In this document: in pieces, positions 1 through 6,387 of the stretch | Position numbering within the stretch: the first letter of the stretch is position 1 | Layout of the letters: every line of letters starts with the position of its first letter | DNA from: Bacillota bacterium | Lineage (GTDB): Bacteria; Bacillota_C; Negativicutes; JAEYSJ01 | Direction of reading: 5' to 3' | NCBI GenBank assembly: GCA_023434855.1 | Contig: JAEYSJ010000065.1 | Coordinates: 1 to 6,685, forward strand | Length of the DNA stretch: 6,685 nucleotides | The notes under the pieces: generated by a model | The model's input: the letters and a program-made list of their open reading frames with translations, nothing else | Told to the model about the DNA's origin: nothing | The model's database searches: none | Position numbers and translations under genes: made by a program

Positions 1-589
1 GTTTTACTCTCTCACAAAGCCAATCTGAAACAGGAGTAATTATAATTTTATCAAAATTCTTAAATGCCTTTTTCATCATCATCCATTCTTTAGCGCTTCT
101 ATCAAAGATTTGAGAAGATGGTCTACCATTACCAGCTTGAGGACATTTACCACAACCAGTTTTCCATTTTTCACACTCTAACGCGTGACCACAACCTGCC
201 GTGTGCATAAACTCCGCATGAAGAGTTAGAACTGTTTGTATATTATTGTCTTTCAGATAACAAAGTAGTTTATATATATTTACGGTATAAGCATTAATAC
301 AATGCAAATGCACTATATCTGGTTTTTCGTCTTTAATGATTTTAATTAAATTCCAAGTTGAAATATAGCAGCCTGCATAAGCATAACCAGTAATTTTTGA
401 ATATAATGATTGTAATTTCATAATTATTTCTGGTGCAGTTTTGTATATATGCTGTTTATTAACTTTTTTACCCCTGCCATAACATACTATAGACTCATAA
501 CCATTCTCTATCAAATAATTATGAATATCTTGTACTATTTTCCCTGTGCTTCCACTGGGATAAACTGCATTTACCTGCATAATTTTCAT
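1..589 (-). CDS. GT4-family glycosyltransferase, N-terminal part (cut by window edge)
   Basis: I translated this by hand from the ATG at 589; the frame stays open for 196 codons to the window edge, so the C-terminal half, including the usual donor-binding E-x7-E region, is missing. The N-terminus (MKIMQVNAVYPSGSTGKI) with its GSTGKI loop at residues 13-18, then CYGRG near 36-40 and DIVHLHCIN at 91-99, is the acceptor-side Rossmann domain of GT-B, family 4 enzymes of the kind found in capsule and colanic-acid-like loci. Residues 124-150 follow the family pattern of an LH motif and a cysteine cluster (Cys133, Cys139, Cys146, Cys149, ending TGCGKCP). The role inferred is cytoplasmic transfer of one sugar to the lipid-linked repeat unit; donor and linkage cannot be read. 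The ATG shares one base with the TAA of the upstream GT2 gene (TAATG). An AGAGGA ribosome site lies about 8 nt before it, so translational coupling is likely. Very AT-rich. Confidence 0.9.
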   Translation of the reverse strand, partial: MKIMQVNAVYPSGSTGKIVQDIHNYLIENGYESIVCYGRGKKVNKQHIYKTAPEIIMKLQSLYSKITGYAYAGCYISTWNLIKIIKDEKPDIVHLHCINAYTVNIYKLLCYLKDNNIQTVLTLHAEFMHTAGCGHALECEKWKTGCGKCPQAGNGRPSSQIFDRSAKEWMMMKKAFKNFDKIIITPVSDWLCERVK

Positions 590-1545
590 TATTTAGTTCC
601 TCTATATTTATTGTTAATTATAGAACGATATTTCTTTTTAATTTCACATAAAAATATCCCTTTTAATAAATAAACGTAATACCTAAATTCGTCTGTTAAA
701 TTATACAAATTATATTTTTTTAATGTTGCTTTATATTCATATCTAATATTTTTATTATTTATTTTTGTACAAAAATAAAACAGCAATGTTCTTAAATAAT
801 ATTTATTAGCTGATATATTCGAGCCTAATTTATATAAAAAATTATTCAGAAACTGATTTATTTCTATCGGTTGCAGCTTTGCTAATGTAATTGTATCTTG
901 CATAGGATGAACCCTTGATTTAATTAGTTTATCATTATACAAATAAAAATTATAACCGTAAAAGGATAACATTATCCAACAGACCCAATCTTGTATATAT
1001 TTATAATCAGGGTTAAATCCTTTAACTTGTTTTAAAGCTATTTTAGGTATAAGCAATGAGCATCCTGATAAATTATTTCCAATACACAAACTCTTAAACA
1101 TCTCCTTACCTGAAAACAGTCCTAAATAAGATCTATTAACTCTAAAAATAGGTTCTCCTTTAGAATTTATTAATTCCATTTCACAAGAAATTATAGTATT
1201 ATTTATATCAATTTTCTTACTATTAATTATCTCAATCGCAGAACTAATTTTATTTGGCAAGTATAAATCATCATGCGATAACCAAGAAAACCATTCACCT
1301 TTCATTTTTTCGATACCAAAATTTAACGCTGTTGCTACGCCACCATTTTCTTTGTAAAAATAGCGTATTTTATCTCCATAACTCAAAGCAATCATTTCTG
1401 TCGCTCCGTCATCTTGTGAACCATCATTTATTACAATAACTTCAATTCTGTTATATGTTTGCGCTAGAGCGCTATCAATACTTTCCTTTAAGTAATTACT
1501 ACCATTATAAACCGGTATAATAATTGAAACTAATGGATTATACAT
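589..1545 (-). CDS. GT2-family glycosyltransferase (GT-A fold)
   Basis: A complete 318-residue protein. It opens with the classic family 2 signature VSIIIPVYNG (residues 6-15), followed by QTYNRIEVIVINDGS (29-43, nucleotide-binding DGS) and the DXD-type metal-binding SHDD at 90-93. A later QDW (185-187) is at the place where the family's catalytic ED/QD acid lies, and a conserved-looking HPMQDT follows at 213-218. No clear transmembrane segment is seen, so it is probably a cytoplasmic or peripheral enzyme adding one sugar to the undecaprenyl-linked repeat. The C-terminal 80 residues are lysine-, tyrosine- and asparagine-rich, in line with very low G+C (13 of 60 at 781-840). The ATG at 1545 has a GAGGG site 4 nt upstream, which fixes the start. 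It lies 71 nt after the ATP-grasp gene and overlaps the next glycosyltransferase by one base. Donor and acceptor are not predictable. Confidence 0.93.
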   Translation of the reverse strand: MYNPLVSIIIPVYNGSNYLKESIDSALAQTYNRIEVIVINDGSQDDGATEMIALSYGDKIRYFYKENGGVATALNFGIEKMKGEWFSWLSHDDLYLPNKISSAIEIINSKKIDINNTIISCEMELINSKGEPIFRVNRSYLGLFSGKEMFKSLCIGNNLSGCSLLIPKIALKQVKGFNPDYKYIQDWVCWIMLSFYGYNFYLYNDKLIKSRVHPMQDTITLAKLQPIEINQFLNNFLYKLGSNISANKYYLRTLLFYFCTKINNKNIRYEYKATLKKYNLYNLTDEFRYYVYLLKGIFLCEIKKKYRSIINNKYRGTK

Positions 1546-1616
1546 AATACCCTCACTCTTATGGGATTATTTTCGTTTAAAGAACTTTCAACATTAAAAT
1601 TTATAATAAAACTATT

Positions 1617-2516
1617 CTACGTAGCTTTGTAAGGTAACTCAAACTTTGATCCTAAAATATAGTCAAAATCATCAGGAACAAACCCCTTATAGCCACAGCC
1701 ATCGTAGAATGTCAACTCGCCAAAAATAATTTTTCCTTGAATATTGTATAAGTCTACTCTAACATGCGGAAAATCTTTAGATAAAGCAATTGCCACTTCA
1801 ACCATTTTGTCAAAATTCTTGGGTTTTGGCATAGTAGTTTGAATATCTCTAATATCCGAACGCTTAAATGGAATTTTGTTGAAATTTAAATCAAATATTC
1901 CAAGTTTAATACCATCCTCTAAATACCTCTCAATAATTACATATAGACAGTAAGGTTTTCCATTAAAACAAAAAAACTTATAATCGATCAAATCATTATT
2001 TTCATCTTTATCAAGAAACTTCTCACAAATTATTCTAGGTTTGATATCATAATAGGCCCACTCACGGCCTGCCTTTTCCGATTTTCTAGCCAACCAGTGA
2101 TTCAAAGTTGAACGTGCTGTGTCAATATCCAGTTTAGACTTATCACTGCAAAAAATGTTTGAGTGAGAGCCATTTGTTGTTTTTAAAACAAACCGTTCCG
2201 GTAGTTTATCAAAGTCTATATCCTCTGCCTGATCATAAACTCCGTACATGGGAACTAAAATATCCTCATAGCCTTTCGACATAATGTAATCTCTTACCCC
2301 ATACTTGTCTGAACACTTCGTCATTAGAGGATCACGATAATAAAGTTTATACCATTGTAATTTTTCAGTAAACCGCTTAGGGTTTTTCAAATCAAGCCAA
2401 CGATTGGTAGCAATTTTATACTGAAGGTTTATCATCCACTTATCAGGAATAAACTCAGTTAATCTTAATAATTTAAATCTCAACTCTTGACTTGGCATTA
2501 TCGTTTTATAATCCAT
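1617..2516 (-). CDS. TupA-like ATP-grasp protein (putative amidoligase of polysaccharide locus)
   Basis: The protein is 299 residues from the ATG at 2516, or 301 from the GTG at 2522. It looks like the TupA-type ATP-grasp family (named after teichuronopeptide biosynthesis; often annotated as 'glycosyltransferase' in capsule loci). Numbered from the GTG, visible blocks are NPKRFTEKLQWYKLYYRDP (47-65), KYGVRDYI (73-80), FVLKTTNGSHSNIFC (111-125, expected ATP-binding strand and loop), CEKFL (166-170), DYKFFCFNGKP (180-190), VRVDLY (254-259) and FGELTFYDGCGY (267-278, expected metal-binding acidic residues). ATP-grasp enzymes join a carboxylate to an amine or thiol via an acyl phosphate, so a role in adding an amino acid or peptide to the glycan is reasonable but inferred; acceptor and donor are unknown. 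The ribosome site AAGGGGG (2530-2524) lies 7 nt before the ATG at 2516 but only 1 nt before the GTG at 2522, so I prefer the ATG. The gene follows the GT4 gene with essentially no gap. Confidence 0.88.
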   Translation of the reverse strand: MDYKTIMPSQELRFKLLRLTEFIPDKWMINLQYKIATNRWLDLKNPKRFTEKLQWYKLYYRDPLMTKCSDKYGVRDYIMSKGYEDILVPMYGVYDQAEDIDFDKLPERFVLKTTNGSHSNIFCSDKSKLDIDTARSTLNHWLARKSEKAGREWAYYDIKPRIICEKFLDKDENNDLIDYKFFCFNGKPYCLYVIIERYLEDGIKLGIFDLNFNKIPFKRSDIRDIQTTMPKPKNFDKMVEVAIALSKDFPHVRVDLYNIQGKIIFGELTFYDGCGYKGFVPDDFDYILGSKFELPYKAT

Positions 2517-2518
2517 CT

Positions 2519-3634
2519 TCACACCCCCTTAGAGCCCAGTTTTGTAATTTCATCCAAATACGTATTTATAACAATCTTGCGATCAAATTCTTTCTCAACT
2601 TTTGTTCGTCCCGCAAGTCCCATGCTTTTTTTGTCTTCATAACATAAGCCTATAAACCGATTGACCTTTTCTGTCAAATCTCCACTGTTTCCTGGCTCAA
2701 ATAAATATCCGGTGACACCGTCTTCTACTACATCACGCGAACCGTTAATAGCAGAAGCGATACAAACTCTCCCCATTGCTGAAGTTTCTAACAGCACATT
2801 CGGCACGCCTTCGCCTCCATGCGAAGGGAGGATGGTACAATGGCACTGCCTTATCCATTCCTTGATATCCTTTTGAAATCCCAGATAATGAATAATCTCT
2901 TTTTTGTGATATTCATCAATTTTTTGTTTATATTCGCTTTCCTCAATAAAACCAGCCATATAGAATTGAGTATTTGGATATTGTGCACTAATTTTTTGGG
3001 CACACTCCAAATACTGTTCTACGCCTTTGACTTTCATAATCCGGCCGATATATATAAATTTCGTCGAAGTATCAGACGGGAATTCGCTTACGGTATATTG
3101 CTCCAGGTTTACACCTGATCCAGGAAGCAATGCATAATTATTCTCAATCATTTTGTTTTGGATAAAATAATCTTTATCACCATTATTTTGAAAAAAGACT
3201 TTGTATGATTTTTTTACTGAGAAACGGTAAAGTTGTTTTGCGATTGTGCTAACAATGCTTTTTTTTAAGAAGGTTGCCCCAGTTCCCGTGATATTACTAA
3301 TTTGAGGATGTTTAGTAAAATTTGAAGCGATACAACCATAAATATTAGGCTTAACGGTATAGGATAAGATCACATCAGGATCTAGATTACTCATGATTTT
3401 AAAATAATCGTAAGTTAATTTCAGATCTCTTAGTGGGTTTACTCCTCTACGGTCAACTGGAGTAGCAATAATATTACAGCCCAAATCAAGAAAAAATTTA
3501 TTTTCAGCAGATTCCGGCATGGAGATATAAACCTCATTTCCTGCTTCAACAAGTCTGAGAATCAGTTCTTTTCTAAATGAATATAACGTTATAAAATGAT
3601 TAGATAAAATCAATATTTTTTTGGATAAATTCAT
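2519..3634 (-). CDS. GT4-family glycosyltransferase (GT-B fold, CapM/PglA-like)
   Basis: A complete 371-residue GT-B enzyme. The N-terminal acceptor domain begins KKILILSNHFITLYSFRKEL (residues 5-24) and includes DPDVILSYTVKPNIYG (85-100) and NITGTG (114-119), typical of the capsule/N-glycan GT4 subgroup. The C-terminal donor domain starts near LLPGSGVN (169-176), followed by YIGRIMKVKG (195-204, with Arg198 and Lys203 in the positions that contact the donor diphosphate) and the E-x7-E motif at Glu275 and Glu283 in PSHGGEGVPNVLLETS. Length is normal for the family. It probably acts in the cytoplasm soon after the initiating transferase, as second-sugar GT4 enzymes are commonly encoded next to a PglC-like gene; this assignment is inference. 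The start at 3634 has AAAAGGT about 8 nt upstream. The gene lies 55 nt after the phosphoglycosyl transferase, and its TGA overlaps the possible GTG start of the ATP-grasp gene (GTGA). Confidence 0.93.
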   Translation of the reverse strand: MNLSKKILILSNHFITLYSFRKELILRLVEAGNEVYISMPESAENKFFLDLGCNIIATPVDRRGVNPLRDLKLTYDYFKIMSNLDPDVILSYTVKPNIYGCIASNFTKHPQISNITGTGATFLKKSIVSTIAKQLYRFSVKKSYKVFFQNNGDKDYFIQNKMIENNYALLPGSGVNLEQYTVSEFPSDTSTKFIYIGRIMKVKGVEQYLECAQKISAQYPNTQFYMAGFIEESEYKQKIDEYHKKEIIHYLGFQKDIKEWIRQCHCTILPSHGGEGVPNVLLETSAMGRVCIASAINGSRDVVEDGVTGYLFEPGNSGDLTEKVNRFIGLCYEDKKSMGLAGRTKVEKEFDRKIVINTYLDEITKLGSKGV

Positions 3635-3689
3635 CGCCTAGTACCTTTTTATAAATTTGTAAAAATTAACCTATACTTCCTCTAAGCTT

Positions 3690-4298
3690 TCATAATTTGA
3701 CAATAGGTATGTCCTTTTTTCCTTCTGCGACACCTTTACTCTTTAAAACGCAATTAATAGTACCCCAAAAGCATTTAACATCCAATCGAAAACTCATTTT
3801 TTTTACATATTCGCCATCTAATTGAGCTTTTTTCTCTATCGTTAACTCATCCCTGCCATTAATTTGAGCCCATCCAGTCAAACCTGGCAAAACATCATTA
3901 GCTCCATATTTATCCCGCTCTGCGAGTAAATCATATTGATTCCATAAAGCAGGACGAGGCCCGACAATACTCATATGACCTATTAAAATATTCCAAATCT
4001 GTGGCAATTCATCCAAACTAGTCTTGCGTAATACCTTTCCCATCCTAGTGATGTATTGTTCTGGACTTTCTAGGAGATGGGTTGGCATATCCCTAGGCGC
4101 ATCAGTTTTCATCGTACGAAACTTTAATATATTAAAATATGTTTTCCCTTTACCCACTCGCTTCTGTTTAAACAATACCGGACCTTTAGAGTCAAGTTTA
4201 ATTGCGAGGATTAAAACTAGGAATAATGGTGTTAAAGTAATTAATCCAGTAAGAGAGATAATTACATCTATAGCTCTTTTGGTTTGCAAATACCTCAT
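3690..4298 (-). CDS. Undecaprenyl-phosphate sugar phosphotransferase (small monotopic PGT, PglC/EpsL type)
   Basis: A complete 202-residue protein, the length of the minimal bacterial sugar transferase domain with no N-terminal WbaP/WcaJ-type membrane block. It should transfer a sugar-1-phosphate from a UDP-sugar to undecaprenyl phosphate at the inner face of the membrane, starting the repeat unit. Visible features are Lys7-Arg8 before a single hydrophobic reentrant helix (about 10-33) with a Thr23-Pro24 break (the Campylobacter PglC model has Ser-Pro here), FKQKRVGKG (43-51), ILKFRTM (57-63), the catalytic Asp96-Glu97 dyad in TSLDELPQIWN, MSIVGPRP (109-116) and PGLTGWAQINGRD (138-150). The ATG at 4298 has a strong GGAGAGGT site about 4 nt upstream. 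A 136-nt gap with a hairpin separates it from the dehydratase gene, the widest gap in this operon. The dehydratase next door suggests, but does not prove, a 6-deoxy-HexNAc-type first sugar. Confidence 0.95.
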   Translation of the reverse strand: MRYLQTKRAIDVIISLTGLITLTPLFLVLILAIKLDSKGPVLFKQKRVGKGKTYFNILKFRTMKTDAPRDMPTHLLESPEQYITRMGKVLRKTSLDELPQIWNILIGHMSIVGPRPALWNQYDLLAERDKYGANDVLPGLTGWAQINGRDELTIEKKAQLDGEYVKKMSFRLDVKCFWGTINCVLKSKGVAEGKKDIPIVKL

Positions 4299-4343
4299 AG
4301 TTACCTCTCCATTTTTAGTTTGGTTAATTTTAATAGATATATA

Positions 4344-4386
4344 ACTTTATCCACTGCTCTTTCTATGAACGAACAGTGGATAAAAT
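4344..4386 (-). repeat. Intercistronic inverted repeat forming a long RNA hairpin
   Basis: An exact 11-bp inverted repeat, TTTATCCACTG at 4346-4356 and CAGTGGATAAA at 4374-4384, lies between the dehydratase stop and the phosphoglycosyl transferase start. In the minus-strand transcript pairing continues outward by a U-G and an A-U pair and inward by a U-G pair, two Watson-Crick pairs, one G-A mismatch and three more pairs, closing on a 3-nt loop (4364-4366). That makes 19 of 20 positions paired. On the plus strand the wobble positions become C-A mismatches, so the structure is better as minus-strand RNA. The sequence following it on the minus strand (GTTATATATC...) is AT-rich but has no T run, so it is not a canonical intrinsic terminator. 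It could be a partial attenuator, a processing or stability element, or a protein-binding site; which one is unknown. Confidence 0.7.
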
Positions 4387-4434
4387 GCTTATAATAGACA
4401 ATGACTTCTTGGGTATTATTCCGTGATATCATTT

Positions 4435-6387
4435 TTATATAGAAACTACTTTATAATCAATTTCTTTTACATTCGATACAGCTTTAGGACTTTTTATCTC
4501 TTGCTTTTCTTCACTGCAATATAGTTCTCTAGAATTCTTATAACTTGGAAGCAATTCAGTAAGTATATGGATTATTTCATCCGATTGCATATCAGTTTTC
4601 AACATTATCATTGCCTGCTGGAACTTCCGCTCATCAACTGCTCTTAAATTAGCCACATAAATCTTCTCATGTTTAGTGGAGGACGTTCCTTCTTCTGCAG
4701 TAAGCAGTTCTTCAAAGAGTTTTTCTCCTGGCCTTAAGCCAGTAAATTGTATTTCTATATCCCGCCCCGGCTCCAGACCGGAAAGTTCAATAAGATCAGT
4801 CGCCATATCAACAATCTTTACAGGTTCTCCCATATCCAATACAAATACTTCTCCTCCCTGAGCTAGTGCTCCAGCCTGTAAGACAAGCTGCGAAGCCTCA
4901 GGAATGGTCATAAAGTAGCGTTTCATATCCGGATGGGTAATAGTGATTGGCCCGCCTTTCAAAATTTGCTTTTTAAATAGGGGAATCACACTACCTCGGC
5001 TGCCTAATACATTGCCAAAGCGCACAGCAACATAGTTGGTATCGGATAAGCGATTCATATTCTGAATAATTATTTCGGCAACCCGTTTCGTTGCTCCCAT
5101 TACACTGGTGGGATTTACGGCTTTATCAGTCGAAATGAGGACAAATTTCTCGACCTTTACCCGATCGGCCGCTTCTGCTATCGTCTGCGTTCCAAAAATA
5201 TTATTTTGGACAGCCTCCGCCGGCTGAGCTTCCATCAGAGGTACATGCTTATGAGCTGCCGCATGAAAAACTACCTGGGGCTGCACTCTGGAGAATATAG
5301 TAAATATCCTTCGTTTATCCCGTACATCGGCAATTACCGGCTCAATAGTAAGATGAGGAAACTTTGCCGTAAGCTCCTGATGTATCTCATAGATACTGTT
5401 TTCACCTTTGCCTAAAAGCGTAATATGACTCGGTGACATTTTTGCAATCTGTCGGCATAATTCAGAGCCAATCGACCCACCCGCTCCTGTAACCAATACT
5501 CTTTTCCCTGTCAGGTAGCAGGCTATCTGACCAAGATCCAGCTTAACAGGATCTCGGCGCAAAATATCTTCTAGGTCAATATTTCTCAGCTGATCTACCG
5601 TTACCTGGCCATCAATGATCTCATACAGACCAGGAGCGGTTTTTACTGTACATTTAGTCTCGCGGCAGGCCTTAAAGATTTCCCGCAGTCGTTCACCATT
5701 CGCTGACGGTATTGCGATGATAATTTCGTTTACACCATACTTGCAAACAACCTCGGGCAAATTGTCACGAGTCCCCAGGACAGGCACCCCAAACAGCTTA
5801 TGTTTAGTCTTATTCCGGTCATCATCAATAAAACCGATGAGATTTTTTGTATCATAGAAACGCTGCCGCAGTTCCCGGGCTATCATTGCTCCTGCGTCGC
5901 CCGCCCCGATAATCAATACTTTGGAACAGCTTTCGTTCCGGGTTTTGCGTAGCATATATAAAACTCTTAAGAATAAGCGGCTTAGTCCAACTAAGGCAAT
6001 CACAATCAGCCAGGTAATGATGGGAATGCTCCGGGGCAGCTTACTCCCCATACCAAACATATAAATAAATACAAGAACAGAGCTGACCGTGACAGCACTG
6101 ACGATCGCCAGCAGCTCGTGGATACTGGCGTAACGCCAGAGGCGATTATATAGTCCAAAAAAATAAAAGGTGAGTAACCGGATCAAAATAATTCCGGGCA
6201 AGTACTCGTAGACCATCTGATACTGGCGGCTGCCGACAACTCCTTCAAACCGCAGCAGCAGCGCCAGATACGGCGCAACTGTGATGATGATTGTATCAAG
6301 CAAAACCAGACTTCCTGTAATCAGCTTCTGACGCAATGACGACACCCGTTTCTTATTTTTATTTCCTTGCCTTACTTTCACTGCCAT
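4435..6387 (-). CDS. Membrane-bound UDP-sugar 4,6-dehydratase (PglF/WbpM/CapD/EpsC family)
   Basis: Taken from the ATG at 6387, the protein has 650 residues. Four hydrophobic segments (about 24-46, 65-80, 92-112, 121-141) precede a first Rossmann-like domain with GAGDAGA (161-167) and a second, catalytic SDR domain with NAD-binding GAGGSIG (301-307), HAAAHKHVPLME (375-386), STDKAVNPTSVMGATK (419-434), RFGNVLGSRGSV (456-467) and LRPGEKLFEE (551-560). Met430-x3-Lys434 stands where most SDRs have Tyr-x3-Lys, a hallmark of this dehydratase group. The family converts UDP-GlcNAc to the 4-keto-6-deoxy sugar, a precursor of N-acetylated bacillosamine, fucosamine or quinovosamine. The start is uncertain. 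A TTG at 6426, ATGs at 6408 and 6387, a GTG at 6345 and a TTG at 6336 are in frame; none has a strong ribosome site. The 6387 start overlaps the kinase gene by 29 nt, while 6345 would avoid overlap and begin just before the first helix, as is usual in the family. The C-terminal 30 or so residues form a charged tail outside the catalytic domain. Confidence 0.93.
   Translation of the reverse strand: MAVKVRQGNKNKKRVSSLRQKLITGSLVLLDTIIITVAPYLALLLRFEGVVGSRQYQMVYEYLPGIILIRLLTFYFFGLYNRLWRYASIHELLAIVSAVTVSSVLVFIYMFGMGSKLPRSIPIITWLIVIALVGLSRLFLRVLYMLRKTRNESCSKVLIIGAGDAGAMIARELRQRFYDTKNLIGFIDDDRNKTKHKLFGVPVLGTRDNLPEVVCKYGVNEIIIAIPSANGERLREIFKACRETKCTVKTAPGLYEIIDGQVTVDQLRNIDLEDILRRDPVKLDLGQIACYLTGKRVLVTGAGGSIGSELCRQIAKMSPSHITLLGKGENSIYEIHQELTAKFPHLTIEPVIADVRDKRRIFTIFSRVQPQVVFHAAAHKHVPLMEAQPAEAVQNNIFGTQTIAEAADRVKVEKFVLISTDKAVNPTSVMGATKRVAEIIIQNMNRLSDTNYVAVRFGNVLGSRGSVIPLFKKQILKGGPITITHPDMKRYFMTIPEASQLVLQAGALAQGGEVFVLDMGEPVKIVDMATDLIELSGLEPGRDIEIQFTGLRPGEKLFEELLTAEEGTSSTKHEKIYVANLRAVDERKFQQAMIMLKTDMQSDEIIHILTELLPSYKNSRELYCSEEKQEIKSPKAVSNVKEIDYKVVSI

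Noticed and set aside
1546..1616. Possible regulatory element in the 71-nt gap before the GT2 gene
   Set aside because: Apart from the GAGGG ribosome site no convincing inverted repeat or promoter boxes are visible.
2661..3118. Plus-strand open frames opposite the GT4 gene (also at 449-673, 1254-1439, 4024-4344, 4676-4861, 5206-5415, 5615-5857)
   Set aside because: They lie antisense to genes with clear family motifs, show no recognisable domain themselves, and look like reading-frame shadows.
3640..3665. Small hairpin before the GT4 start
   Set aside because: Only six A/T pairs with an 8-nt loop; expected by chance in sequence this AT-rich.
4344..4434. Intrinsic terminator at the 4344-4386 hairpin
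   Set aside because: On neither strand is the stem followed by a T run, and the stem base is A/T-rich; downstream genes are on the same strand with good ribosome sites, so a full stop of transcription is unlikely.
4299..4434. Internal promoter for the phosphoglycosyl transferase module
   Set aside because: TATTAT- and TATATA-like boxes occur in this AT-rich gap, but I found no TTGACA-like box at suitable spacing.
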